Positions 10,259-18,981 are shown, numbered from the stretch's first letter. The stretch: 64,000 nt of DNA from Streptomyces sp. NBC_00464 (GCF_036013915.1 NZ_CP107899.1:2046001-2110000); one strand, 5' to 3'. Notes: generated from the sequence alone by a model not told the origin. Made by a program: numbers and translations.

Positions 10259-10620
10259 TCCTTCGTCAGCGGCCGGTACCGGGCCCGGACCCTGGCCAGC
10301 ACGAGCTCCTCGGGCACGGTCCCGTAGTCCGTGCTGTCCCCGCCCGCGAACCGGTTGTCACCCAGCACCCACCACCCACCGGCCCGCCGCTCCACGGCCC
10401 GCTTCACCACCAGCAGGTCCTGCTGGAACGGATGCCGCAGAATCACCACGTCACCGGGACGCACCGGCGCCCCGTACTGCACGAGCAGCCAGTCCCCGTG
10501 GTGAAGCGTGGGCACCATCGAGGGGCCCGTCACCTCCACCACCTGGAACGGCACTCTCGCCGCCAGCCCCCGTCCGGGCTGTTCATCGGTCAGCTCCGGC
10601 ACCTCCGGCACCTCCCGCAT
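10162..10620 (-). CDS. sodX: nickel-type superoxide dismutase maturation protease
   Basis: This 152-residue protein is a small S26/S24-like peptidase. It contains the Ser motif GPSMVPTLHHGD near residue 32, a downstream Lys in VVKRAVERR that completes a Ser/Lys dyad, and the signal-peptidase box GDNRFAGGDS. SodX removes the 14-residue leader of NiSOD, exposing the His1 that binds nickel. It is divergent from sodN, which supports the call. The C-terminal 30 residues are encoded opposite the CGNR gene. Confidence 0.9.
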   Translation of the reverse strand: MREVPEVPELTDEQPGRGLAARVPFQVVEVTGPSMVPTLHHGDWLLVQYGAPVRPGDVVILRHPFQQDLLVVKRAVERRAGGWWVLGDNRFAGGDSTDYGTVPEELVLARVRARYRPLTKDQRSVRGVVGWAVSALRPVSAARSVSRRLRAR

Positions 10621-10799
10621 CTCTCCGGCACCTCCCCGGTCCGTCAGTGCACCGTCCCCTACAGGGTTCCGTACATTCGGCCACTGGTCCCATCCTCACC
10701 CTGGACTTTTGGCCTAAGCCCATGGGGGCACCCGCTAAATCACGCTTCTCACGGAGTAATGTCCCACCTGAGAAGACGATCACGAGGAAGGACAGCCCC

Positions 10800-11195
10800 A
10801 TGCTTTCCCGCCTGTTTGCCCCCAAGGTGAAGGTCAGCGCCCACTGCGACCTCCCCTGCGGCGTGTACGACCCGGCCCAGGCCCGCATCGAGGCGGAGTC
10901 CGTCAAGGCCGTCCAGGAGAAGTACCAGGCCAACGAGGACCCGCACTTCCGGGCCCGCGCGGTGGTCATCAAGGAGCAGCGCGCCGAGCTCGCCAAGCAC
11001 CACGTCTCGGTGCTGTGGAGCGACTACTTCAAGCCCCCGCACTTCGAGAAGTACCCGGAGCTGCACCAGCTGGTCAACGACGCCCTCAAGGCGCTGTCGG
11101 CCGCGAAGGGCTCCACGGACCCGGCCACGGGCCAGAAGGCGCTCGACTTGATCGCCGAGATCGACAAGATCTTCTGGGAGACCAAGAAGGCTTGA
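10800..11195 (+). CDS. sodN: nickel-containing superoxide dismutase precursor
   Basis: This 131-residue precursor carries a 14-residue leader (MLSRLFAPKVKVSA) and then the nickel hook HCDLPCGVYDP, whose His1, Cys2 and Cys6 bind nickel after SodX cleavage. The rest is the expected four-helix bundle, so length and sequence match NiSOD exactly. The ATG follows aggaagga at 10786-10793. In S. coelicolor NiSOD expression responds inversely to SodF through Nur and a small RNA; I did not verify such a site here. The last 5 codons and the stop are part of the attachment repeat of the adjoining mobile element. Confidence 0.97.
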   Translation: MLSRLFAPKVKVSAHCDLPCGVYDPAQARIEAESVKAVQEKYQANEDPHFRARAVVIKEQRAELAKHHVSVLWSDYFKPPHFEKYPELHQLVNDALKALSAAKGSTDPATGQKALDLIAEIDKIFWETKKA

Positions 11196-11310
11196 TCTAC
11201 GGTTAGGCCGTCTGACCTGCGGTTTCGCTGGTCATATGGCCTACCGGTCCGCACCCGGTCCGCAGGCCGCCGAGCACGGCGTCCATCACGGACCGGGTGC
11301 GGTCTTCTTC
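11177..11310. repeat. attL, left attachment repeat (regenerated sodN 3' end plus terminator)
   Basis: This copy aligns to 29466-29604. The first 15 bases are identical, and about 8 mismatches fall in the first 54 columns. A hairpin with 14-bp arms (11249-11262 and 11289-11302) matches the attR hairpin. Because sodN is intact here, the repeat must restore its final codons, stop and terminator. The integrase stop codon (11203-11205) lies inside it. Confidence 0.88.
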
Positions 11311-12357
11311 GCCCGGCCACAGGTGCGCGTAGATCCGCAGGGTGATGACGGCGGACGCGTGGCCGAGGACCATCTGGACCTGCTTGACGCTCGCCCCGCC
11401 CGCGATGAGCGCGGAGGCGTAGAAGTGCCGCAGGTCGTGGGTCACCATGTGCGGCAGCCCGACGGGCTTGCGGCCCTCGTTCTTGGCCGCCTCGCTCTCC
11501 TCCGCCTGGAGCGCCCTACGGGCGCAGTTCCACTCGGTCTTCCAGCGGCGGTAGTTGAGCGGCTCCCCCTCCTCCATCGTGAACAGCCACTCCGTGGAGG
11601 GGCGGGCGGCGAGGTGTCCGAGAAGCGCGTCGGTGACGACCTCCCCGACCGGAACGGTTCGACGTGACTTCGCGGTCTTCGGCGGGCCGACCTTCCCCGA
11701 CTGGAGCCGCTGCCGCTCCACGCGGATGGTGCCGGCCTTGAAGTCGACATCCGCCACCTTGAGGCCGAGCAACTCACCTATGCGCAAGCCTGACCCTGCG
11801 AGCACGACGACGGCTGACCGGATGTACGGCGGCATCACGCGTGCCATGTCCTCCACCTGGGCGACGGTGGGCGGAGTGACCTCCTCGTCCGGCATGACCG
11901 GAAGGGTGATCCGGCGGCACGGAGTGGATGCGATGACCTTGTCGTCCACGGCCGCGGTCATGACGCGCACGAGGACGTCGTGGACGTTCCGGACGCTGCC
12001 GGGGCCGAGCTGGTCGGACAGGTGCTTGAAGAGCACCTGTATGTCATTACGGCGTATCGCCGCCAGTGAGCGGGCGCCCAACGCCGGTACGAGGTGGAGC
12101 CGGAGCGCGTTGTCGGTGATGCGCTCACCCGCCTCGCTCGCGATGAGCGAGCCCTGCCACCTCTCGGCGTACTTCTGGAACGTGATGCGACCGGCGCGCG
12201 GGTCGACGTACTGACCGGTGACCACGCTGGTCGTGACTTCGTCGAGCCAGCGCTGGGCGTCGAGCTTCCGGTCGAAGTGGCGGGCGTGCTCCTTGCCGTC
12301 GAGGTCACGGTATCGGGCGCGCCATTTGCCGTTGGGGCGCTTCTGGATGTTCGCCAA
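11203..12357 (-). CDS. int: tyrosine-type site-specific integrase of the sodN-integrated element
   Basis: This 384-residue recombinase has an N-terminal arm-binding Arm-DNA-bind region (KRPNGKWRARYRDLDGKEH), a core-binding SAM-like domain (about residues 58-150) and a catalytic domain. The catalytic residues are Arg192 (GSGLRIGELL), Lys near 227, His307 and Arg310 (THDLRH), His333 (LGHAS) and the nucleophile Tyr343 (RIYAH). It is convergent with sodN, and the stop codons are 7 bases apart. Its C-terminal 35 residues are read through the attL terminator hairpin, so this sequence is both code and terminator. It catalyses integration into sodN. Confidence 0.95.
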   Translation of the reverse strand: MANIQKRPNGKWRARYRDLDGKEHARHFDRKLDAQRWLDEVTTSVVTGQYVDPRAGRITFQKYAERWQGSLIASEAGERITDNALRLHLVPALGARSLAAIRRNDIQVLFKHLSDQLGPGSVRNVHDVLVRVMTAAVDDKVIASTPCRRITLPVMPDEEVTPPTVAQVEDMARVMPPYIRSAVVVLAGSGLRIGELLGLKVADVDFKAGTIRVERQRLQSGKVGPPKTAKSRRTVPVGEVVTDALLGHLAARPSTEWLFTMEEGEPLNYRRWKTEWNCARRALQAEESEAAKNEGRKPVGLPHMVTHDLRHFYASALIAGGASVKQVQMVLGHASAVITLRIYAHLWPGEEDRTRSVMDAVLGGLRTGCGPVGHMTSETAGQTA

Positions 12358-12381
12358 GTGGCTTCTCCTCTGTGCTGGTTG

Positions 12382-12882
12382 TCAGTAGTGGCCCCCGTCC
12401 TCGATGTCGCCGCTGAGGACGCGGGCGTCTCGCTCGTCCCCCATGAGGCGGAGGCATTGCTCATGGATCGCCCGCGAGCTGTCCGGGTGGGCCTTGATGT
12501 GGCCGGCGACGGCGACCACGGCACGGTGCAGACGGTCGCGGGCGTCACGGGTTTCGTAGAACGCTTCGACGGCTTCCTGGACGAGCCGTCGGCTGTCGAC
12601 GTCGAGCCCTTCGAGGGGCGGCGACATCAGCTCTTCGAGGGGGAGCTCGAAGACGCGGGAGAAGGCGAGCGCCTCGTCGAGGTTGATCCGGCGACGGGGT
12701 GAGCCGTTCTCGATGCGCCAGACGGCCGTCTGGTTCATCTTCACGCCGGCTCTGGTCACCCGTTCGGCCAGCTCGGTCGTGCTCCAGCCTCTGACCTCGC
12801 GCTCCAGGGCCACGCGGCCCGCCACGTTGCCTTCGCTGTAGAGCAGCGGCACCTCGCCACCCTCGGGCTTCTCGCTTGCCAT
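12382..12882 (-). CDS. XRE-type helix-turn-helix protein, likely element repressor
   Basis: This 166-residue protein has an XRE/Cro-like helix-turn-helix around residues 20-85 (WSTTELAERV ... NQTAVWRIENG) and a helical C-terminal half. It lies 24 bases upstream of the integrase, on the same strand. The ATG at 12882 is preceded by GGAGG at the right spacing; a start 30 bases further up lacks this. It is divergent from the excisionase gene, so it probably controls the int/xis switch, an inference from position. Confidence 0.8.
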   Translation of the reverse strand: MASEKPEGGEVPLLYSEGNVAGRVALEREVRGWSTTELAERVTRAGVKMNQTAVWRIENGSPRRRINLDEALAFSRVFELPLEELMSPPLEGLDVDSRRLVQEAVEAFYETRDARDRLHRAVVAVAGHIKAHPDSSRAIHEQCLRLMGDERDARVLSGDIEDGGHY

Positions 12883-13002
12883 CGAACCTCCATCGCGACC
12901 ATCGCTATCCAAATTGAAACACGGGCTTCCCGGTTTGGCTAACCGCCGATCATGAGGTACTGATTATGCAGATCGAATCACTACCTAGCCGAATGGGAAC
13001 GC

Positions 13003-13197
13003 ATGCGATACCTGACCACCGCCGAGGTAGCCGAGCGCTACCGCACCGCCGAGAGCACCGTCCGCTACTGGCGCCAGCTCAAGAAGGGGCCGCGCGGCAT
13101 CAAGGTCGGCAAGCGGGTGCTCTACCCCGAGGCCGAACTGCTGCGCTACGAGCGCGCGCTTATCGACGGCGGAGACGAGTGGGGCCTGGCCTCATGA
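13003..13197 (+). CDS. excisionase / MerR-like winged-helix DNA-binding protein
   Basis: This 64-residue protein is almost entirely one winged-helix domain (MRYLTTAEVAERYRTAESTVRYWRQ). It has the final strand GKRVLYPEAEL typical of helix-turn-helix domain 17 excisionases. Such proteins bend att DNA and steer tyrosine integrases to excision. It lies first in the rightward operon of the element and is followed by a strong hairpin, so read-through to the next gene may be limited. Confidence 0.85.
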   Translation: MRYLTTAEVAERYRTAESTVRYWRQLKKGPRGIKVGKRVLYPEAELLRYERALIDGGDEWGLAS

Positions 13198-13223
13198 GCC
13201 GCCGGACCGCCCGGACACAGGAA

Positions 13224-13253
13224 CGGCCCTCGGCGCGCCTACGCCGAGGGCCG
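13224..13253. terminator. 12-bp hairpin after the excisionase gene
   Basis: A perfect inverted repeat (13224-13235 with 13242-13253) has a 6-base loop and sits 27 bases past the stop. It may terminate or attenuate transcription before the DUF3631 gene. Confidence 0.75.
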
Positions 13254-13340
13254 GAGATCCCCTTGCACCTCGCCCATCCCTGAACGAACTGGTCGGGGGC
13301 GAGACCTTGCCCGTCTCGCCCCCACCTGAGAGGAACATCT

Positions 13341-14780
13341 ATGAAGGACCCTACGTCCCCCGCCACCTCGAAGGCATCCGGTGTTGCCTGGCCACCGATC
13401 GCGGTCCCGGGCCAGGGTCTGCCTCGCGACCGAGAAGCACGCCCCGCCATCGGAGGCCCGCCCGCCGATGCTCCGAGCCGGAGCTCACGCGATTCGCGAC
13501 CTGCCGAAACTAGTGCCCCGACAACAGCGTCGGACAACGCAGGCGTTCCTGCTCCAGGCGGACCAGAGTCCCAAGATAGCGGCGGGCCGGCAGGCGAAGG
13601 CAGCGCGCTGCTGGACGATCTCCGCACGGCGATCGGGCGGTACGTGGTGCTGCCGAGCGACGAGGCCCTGACCGCCGTCACGCTCTGGGTCGCGGCCTCC
13701 CACATCCAGCCGGGCCTCCAGCACGCGCCACGGCTGGCGGTGGTCGGGCCGACCAAGGGGTGCGGCAAGTCCCGTCTCCTGGACGTCCTCTACGAGACCG
13801 TCCACCAGCCGATGATGACGGTGAACACCTCCCCCGCCGTCGTCTTCCGCGTCATCGGCAAGAACCCGCCGACGCTGCTGGTGGACGAGGCAGACACCAT
13901 CTTCGGCCCCAAGGCAGGCGACAAGGAGGACCTGCGCGGCCTTCTGAACGCAGGGCACCAGCGCAACCGGCCCGCCTGGCGGATCTCCGGTCCTGAGCAC
14001 AAGCCGACCGCGTTCCCCACCTTCGCCATGGCGGCGCTGGCCGGCATCGGCGACCTGCCGGACACGATCATGGACCGGGCGATCGTCATCCGCATGCAGA
14101 AGCGCAAGCCGGGTGAGCGGATCACCCCGTTCCGATCGCGATACTCCGTACCGGAACTGCACGCGATTCGCGACCGGCTGGCCGACTGGCTGGTCCCGCA
14201 GCGCGGCACCGTCGCGGGCGCGGTGCCGAAGATGCCCGTCGAGGACCGCGCCGCCGACACATGGGAGCCGCTCGTCATCGTCGCCGACCTCGCCGGCGGG
14301 CACTGGCCCGCGCGGGCACGTGCCGCTTGCCTCGCGATGACGCGCAACGAGGTGGTCCAGGACGAGCAGACGACGCTGAAGACGCGGCTGCTGCGTGACA
14401 TCCGCCGCGTCTTCGACCAGGAGGCCGGCAAGGAGGCCATGCGCAGCCAGGACCTGCTCGCGGTCCTCATCCAGGACGCCGAGGCTCCGTGGGCGGAGTA
14501 CGGCACGAAGGGGTTGAACGCCTACCACCTGGCGAATCTGCTGCGCGACTTCGGTATCAGCCCGGCCAACTACCGGTTCGAGAACGGCAGGCAGGCCAAG
14601 GCGTACGCCCGCAACCAGTTCGTGGACGCATGGGCCCGCTACTGCCCCGACCCCGCCCTGTCGGCACCCACCGCCGAGGTCCCGGCACATCCGACCCGGG
14701 GCAGGCCGCCCGCCCCTCCGTCCGGGACGCTGCCCACCGGCCCGCCGGGAGGGCCCGCAGGCCCCAGGCCCACTCGCTGA
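13341..14780 (+). CDS. DUF3631-domain ATPase, plasmid/AICE replication-type protein
   Basis: This 479-residue protein has a disordered Pro/Ser/Ala-rich N-terminus (residues 1-90). An ATPase core follows, with Walker A GPTKGCGKS near residue 137 and Walker B LLVDEAD near 177. The later stretch GIGDLPDTIMDRAIVIRM is typical of DUF3631 proteins. These occur in actinobacterial plasmids and integrative elements, often beside primase-like functions, and are presumed helicase-type replication proteins. A primase domain is not visible here. ATG 13341 follows gagaggaac. The gene precedes a repeat-rich gap and mobC. Confidence 0.8.
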   Translation: MKDPTSPATSKASGVAWPPIAVPGQGLPRDREARPAIGGPPADAPSRSSRDSRPAETSAPTTASDNAGVPAPGGPESQDSGGPAGEGSALLDDLRTAIGRYVVLPSDEALTAVTLWVAASHIQPGLQHAPRLAVVGPTKGCGKSRLLDVLYETVHQPMMTVNTSPAVVFRVIGKNPPTLLVDEADTIFGPKAGDKEDLRGLLNAGHQRNRPAWRISGPEHKPTAFPTFAMAALAGIGDLPDTIMDRAIVIRMQKRKPGERITPFRSRYSVPELHAIRDRLADWLVPQRGTVAGAVPKMPVEDRAADTWEPLVIVADLAGGHWPARARAACLAMTRNEVVQDEQTTLKTRLLRDIRRVFDQEAGKEAMRSQDLLAVLIQDAEAPWAEYGTKGLNAYHLANLLRDFGISPANYRFENGRQAKAYARNQFVDAWARYCPDPALSAPTAEVPAHPTRGRPPAPPSGTLPTGPPGGPAGPRPTR

Positions 14781-14960
14781 CACCAGGTCCGCATCAATCC
14801 GTCGCATCCGTCCCCGCGCAGGTCAGCGCGGGGACGGATCTCCTCGGCGTTACGGATCACTCCGTACCTGCCTCCGTCTCCGTACCTGTGCTGACCAGCC
14901 ACGCGACGGATGCGACGGATGCGACGACGGGCCACCCCACACGACTGACGGAGCACCACC
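14781..14960. other. candidate oriT or replication origin with repeats
   Basis: This 180-base noncoding gap between the ATPase and mobC is densely structured. It has an 8-bp hairpin (14812-14819 with 14826-14833), a 13-bp inverted repeat (14799-14811 with 14906-14918), and direct repeats of gcgacggat at 14903-14911 and 14912-14920 with a partial third. The word ccgtacctg occurs twice around 14863-14898. The position just before the MobC/relaxase genes is typical of oriT, but no nic site was identified. Confidence 0.5.
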
Positions 14961-15665
14961 ATGCCCGAATCAAACGCCGACGACCCCACCTCCCGCCGCC
15001 GCAGGAAGTTGTTCAGGCTCACCCGACGACCAGCAGCAAGCTGGAGCGAACGAGCCTCTAACGAGGCTTCGTCCGCGCTTGCCCCCGCCTCAGGGATGGC
15101 GGAGGACAAGGCCGAGCGCCAGGGGGCGCCCGAGCCGAAGGAGGGGGTGGCCGAGGACTCCGGCCGGCCCGCAGCCGACTCCGCTCCTCCCAGTAGTCCG
15201 GCCGATGCCCCACCGCTCGTCGAGCAGCTCTCCTGGCGGGATCTCGACGCCCCTGCCCTGCCCGCGCAGATGAACCGCAAGCGCACCGTGGAGAAGCGCG
15301 ACCAGGAGAAAACCATCCGCTTTACACGCACCGCAGTCCAGGTGATCAGCGCCGCCGCTCACCAGCGCGGTCAGAGGTTCGCCGGATTCGTCGGGGACGC
15401 AGCCCTGGCTGTTGCGCAGGGCAAGGCGGCGATGGTCGGCAGCCCGGAGGACGATCCTCTCCGCCCGCTGATCGAGGCCGTCGAGGCGCACACCGTCGCG
15501 CTGAACCGCATCGGCGGCAACCTCAACCAGATCACCGCAGCCATCAACCGAGGAACCGTGCCCGAGCGCGCCGAGACGGTTCTCGACCGCGTCGAGCAAG
15601 CAGCGCAGAACAGCTTCCACCTCATCGACCAGCTCCTCGCGAACGGCACGACCCATGGTTCCTGA
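14961..15665 (+). CDS. mobC: MobC-like relaxosome accessory protein
   Basis: This 234-residue protein has a low-complexity Ala/Pro/Glu N-terminal half. Its C-terminal half (KTIRFTRTAVQVISAAAHQRG near residue 118 and LNRIGGNLNQITAAINRG near 190) matches the MobC family, a ribbon-helix-helix-like protein that melts oriT for the relaxase. The motif around NRIGGNLNQI is the family hallmark. The gene overlaps the relaxase start by 11 bases, so the two are translated together. Confidence 0.85.
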   Translation: MPESNADDPTSRRRRKLFRLTRRPAASWSERASNEASSALAPASGMAEDKAERQGAPEPKEGVAEDSGRPAADSAPPSSPADAPPLVEQLSWRDLDAPALPAQMNRKRTVEKRDQEKTIRFTRTAVQVISAAAHQRGQRFAGFVGDAALAVAQGKAAMVGSPEDDPLRPLIEAVEAHTVALNRIGGNLNQITAAINRGTVPERAETVLDRVEQAAQNSFHLIDQLLANGTTHGS

Positions 15666-17331
15666 CGTCTCCACCGGCTCCGACAGCCGCGGACTGATCG
15701 CCTACCTCTTCGGCCCTGGGCGCCGCGACGAGCACACCAACCCCCACATCGTCGCCGCCTGGGACATGGCCGGTGCTCCCGATCCCGGCCGTGACCCGGC
15801 AGCCACCTACTCCCAGCTCGCCAGGCGACTCGACCACCACGTCGACCTCCGCACCCGCGAGCTGGGCGGCAAGAAGCCACCGCAGCACGTCTGGCACTGC
15901 CCGGTCCGCACCGCCCCCGGCGACCGCTACCTCACCGACAACGAGTGGGCCGAGGTCGCCCGCCGCGTCGTGCACGCCACGGGCATCGCCCCCGACGGCG
16001 ACGAGAGGGCATGCCGATGGATCGCGGTACGCCACGCCGACGACCACATCCACATCATGGCCACCACCGTCCGCGCCGACGGACGCCGCCCACGCACCCA
16101 CCAGGACGGACGCCGAGCCCAGGCCGAGTGCCGTCGGATCGAAGCTGAGTTCGGTCTGCGCCGCCTGAAGTCCGGCGACCTCACCGCGCCCCGCACCCCC
16201 ACCGGTGCCGAACGCGCCAAGGCCGAGCGCCAGGGCCAGTCGGTGACGGCACGGCACTGGCTGCGCGAGCGGGCGTACGCGGTCGCCGCCGCCGTACACA
16301 CCGAGGCCGACTACTTCACCGTGCTGCAGTCCCTCGGCATCAAGGTCAAGACACGCCTCGGCCCCGAGAGCGGCGACGTGATCGGCTACAGCCTCGCCGC
16401 ACCCGGCGACACCAACAGCGCCGGCGAACCCATCTGGTACGGCGGCTCGAAACTCGCCCCCGACCTCTCCATCAACCGCCTCCGCGAACGCCTCCCCGAC
16501 CAGGAGATGGCCGACCGCCCCCGGTATGCGGCAGACCCTGCCGAGCCGTGGGAGCACACCATCACCGCGATACAGATGGCGCACTCCGTCCTCGACTCCG
16601 ATGACGATGCCGCCGCCCAGGGCCACCTCGCCGCCTTCGGCGACGCCCTGTACAACATCGCCAGCTCCACGAGCGGCCCACACCGAGCGGAACTACGGGC
16701 GGCGGCGATGGCGTTCAACCGCGCCCGCCGCTCCGCCACCCGCGCCGACCACCAGGCCGCCACGGAACTCGCCTATGCCTCCAACGAGCCCGGCGGACTC
16801 GCCATCGCCCTGCTCTTCGCCACCGTGCACCTGGCCCGCGCCGCCGCCACGTGGCACGAACAGCGCGGCCACGAACAGCAGGCCGCTGCGGCCGAGGAAG
16901 CCTTCCTCCACCTCCAGGCGGGCTACCAGCAGGCCGCCGCACCGGCCTTGGCGGAGCTTGCCCACCGCACACCACGAGCCGCCACCGCCAGCCGCTTCGA
17001 GCAGGACGTGCGCGCGGCCCTCCCCGACCACGCCGACCGGATTCTCACCGACCCCACTTGGGCCGCCCTGACCACAACCCTCGCCCAAGCCGAAACCGCC
17101 GGCCACAACCTTCGACGTCTCCTGACCGAGGTAAGTGCCCAACGAGAACTCGACAGCGCCGAGCGCCCCGCCGAGGTCCTCAACTGGCGCATCGCCGCAC
17201 AACCGAACCGGCGGACGCAAGCCGCTCGCAGGCAAAGCGCCATCAACGGCACATCAGTCAGGTCCGCCACGCCACACCCGCCGGCTACGCCAGTGACCAC
17301 GAGGCCCGCGGAGCGCAGTCGGCACCGCTGA
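15655..17331 (+). CDS. relaxase / mobilization nuclease
   Basis: This 558-residue protein nicks oriT and pilots the strand during transfer. The N-terminal third is the relaxase domain: a conserved Tyr in LIAYLFGPGR near residue 17 and the metal-binding His triad in RHADDHIHI (His127, His131, His133). The remainder is helical and Ala/Arg-rich, as in actinobacterial relaxases that lack a helicase. It starts inside the end of mobC. A perfect 18-bp hairpin follows. With no coupling protein in the element, transfer would need a helper. Confidence 0.9.
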   Translation: MVPDVSTGSDSRGLIAYLFGPGRRDEHTNPHIVAAWDMAGAPDPGRDPAATYSQLARRLDHHVDLRTRELGGKKPPQHVWHCPVRTAPGDRYLTDNEWAEVARRVVHATGIAPDGDERACRWIAVRHADDHIHIMATTVRADGRRPRTHQDGRRAQAECRRIEAEFGLRRLKSGDLTAPRTPTGAERAKAERQGQSVTARHWLRERAYAVAAAVHTEADYFTVLQSLGIKVKTRLGPESGDVIGYSLAAPGDTNSAGEPIWYGGSKLAPDLSINRLRERLPDQEMADRPRYAADPAEPWEHTITAIQMAHSVLDSDDDAAAQGHLAAFGDALYNIASSTSGPHRAELRAAAMAFNRARRSATRADHQAATELAYASNEPGGLAIALLFATVHLARAAATWHEQRGHEQQAAAAEEAFLHLQAGYQQAAAPALAELAHRTPRAATASRFEQDVRAALPDHADRILTDPTWAALTTTLAQAETAGHNLRRLLTEVSAQRELDSAERPAEVLNWRIAAQPNRRTQAARRQSAINGTSVRSATPHPPATPVTTRPAERSRHR

Positions 17332-17404
17332 CCGCGGAATCTCCCAGCCAGATTCCCGACGAAGGGACCGGCGGGCGAAGGCCGGCGCAGCCCCCGGTGC
17401 GACA

Positions 17405-17445
17405 CGTTCCCCGAGGGAACACCGGAAGTGTTCCCTCGGGGAACG
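17405..17445. terminator. perfect 18-bp hairpin after the mobilization operon
   Basis: Arms 17405-17422 and 17428-17445 are exact complements with a 5-base loop. The gttccccgagggaac core is itself near-palindromic. Its place after the relaxase stop fits a terminator, but a protein-binding site is possible. Confidence 0.75.
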
Positions 17446-17504
17446 CCCAACCCTGAAAGGACGGGGCTTTCCGTTCAGTTCCGGATGGCGTACCAGATCA
17501 GCGA

Positions 17505-18203
17505 TCAGCTTGAGCGCTGAGCGGTTGCCTGAAGGTGCTCATAGAGGAAGGGGGCGTCGAGACGTGTGTCGATGACACGATCGCGCACGTCGGTGAGAAG
17601 CCAGCCCAGCAGTTCGGCAGTGGCGTCGTACTCATCGTAGAAGCCCATGCGCAAGTCGGTGATCTCGAACTCGAACATCACGTCGTCAACGAGGTCTGCC
17701 AAGTGCGCATCGGCGGCTGGGGTATTGGTCGCGGTCCATACGTTCAGCCAAGGACGCAGGCTGTTGGTGGCCACGGTGATGACGCTGAGGGAATCCCTGA
17801 CGGGCACGGGGCTGGGGTGAGTATGCAGCGTGCTCTGCCACCAAGCGGACCAGACGTCCTGCAGGGCCTCGGCCAAGGGCAAGCCCCAGGTGGCCCAGCC
17901 CGCGTGGATCAAGCGGGAGGCAATGAGCTCCTCGTCGATGTGGAGCCGGCCTGTGACGAGTAGCCGAATGATGCGCGGGACGAGGTGACGATAGAGACGA
18001 GGAAAGTCTTCCCAATGATCAGGCGTCTTTGCGGCAACCGAGGAAACCAGGTCGTCGCCTATGAGGTGCAGCGGGCCGGAGAGTTCGGCGAAGTCGCGAT
18101 CGCCGTAGCAGTACGTGCATCCTGTGACGAGGAAGGAACCTTCTGAGGCGAAGGCGTGGTCCAGGGCATCGAGAGCTGTCATGAGCTGCTCAGAGCAAGA
18201 CAT
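17505..18203 (-). CDS. conserved hypothetical protein (element cargo)
   Basis: This 232-residue soluble acidic protein has no signal or membrane segment. It is helical and Trp-rich in the middle (AGWATWGLPLAEALQDVWSAWWQS) and has a CTYCYGD stretch near residue 28 whose two Cys might bind metal. I do not recognise the family. It faces away from the mobilization operon and stands alone, 74 bases past the relaxase hairpin's gene end. Confidence 0.6.
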   Translation of the reverse strand: MSCSEQLMTALDALDHAFASEGSFLVTGCTYCYGDRDFAELSGPLHLIGDDLVSSVAAKTPDHWEDFPRLYRHLVPRIIRLLVTGRLHIDEELIASRLIHAGWATWGLPLAEALQDVWSAWWQSTLHTHPSPVPVRDSLSVITVATNSLRPWLNVWTATNTPAADAHLADLVDDVMFEFEITDLRMGFYDEYDATAELLGWLLTDVRDRVIDTRLDAPFLYEHLQATAQRSS

Positions 18204-18368
18204 GAAGACCTGCCGGGGGACTCCGTCCGGGTGACCGGCGAAGATCGCAGGCTATCAGGCCGTCCCCCGCCTCTCACGGAATACCTTGATGGTCCGAGTG
18301 GAGGGGAGCGCAGTTCCGTGAAGGACCTATCTCCGATCCTTACACGGGCGACTCGATAGGGTCGGGCC

Positions 18369-18887
18369 ATGATGGAGAGTCCCGTGGTCGAGCTACTTGA
18401 GACCGAGTACCGGCGCGTTTGGGACCGCTTCTACGACGAGTTCACGTTCCGGCCGAGTACGAGTTCATTCAAGTGGCCGGCCATCAAGGAGCCCGTCGCA
18501 TCGGTTACCTGGAGCCTTGCCGCGCTTGACGACGATCCTGAATACGAGCGTTTGGACCGCTTGGTCGAGGTGGTCGAGCAGGGGCTGAAGTCCTGCATGG
18601 GTCGGAGCGGAACACTGCTCGCGCTCGACTGGCAGCACACGTCGTATCGCTTCGCACCGCTGGGCGTCGGCGGCCCGGGGCAGCTGGCCTGGCCTTTGAG
18701 CCCGTATCCCGATGGGGATTACTACATCTACCTCTCGGAAGACTTCCGGACGGGCAGTTTTGGGCACCCCTGGGAACAGTCCCTCTGTCTGTTCGGTCAG
18801 GAATTCCTCGACGCCGCATCCGCGGAGGTGGAGAAGCTTCTCGGCCAGCCGATCCGTAGGTCCGGCAGGGCAGTCGGCACCGCCTGA
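18369..18887 (+). CDS. DUF2716-like protein
   Basis: This 172-residue protein resembles DUF2716 proteins. It contains RVWDRFYDEFTFRPS near the start, ALDWQHTSYRF near residue 85, then YPDGDYYIYLSEDFRTGSFGHPWEQSLCLFG, a pattern I associate with that Streptomyces family. The function is unknown; members are small cytosolic proteins. The ATG at 18369 follows an ATG-rich stretch with a weak ribosome site. It is divergent from the preceding gene. Confidence 0.7.
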   Translation: MMESPVVELLETEYRRVWDRFYDEFTFRPSTSSFKWPAIKEPVASVTWSLAALDDDPEYERLDRLVEVVEQGLKSCMGRSGTLLALDWQHTSYRFAPLGVGGPGQLAWPLSPYPDGDYYIYLSEDFRTGSFGHPWEQSLCLFGQEFLDAASAEVEKLLGQPIRRSGRAVGTA

Positions 18888-18981
18888 GTTGAGCCCCCGA
18901 CTCCACAGGAACCAGGGAGTCAACCCCACAGCGCATCCTGATGCCCTCGCTGCTCTGCTCGCGGCAGCGAGGGCATGAGCG

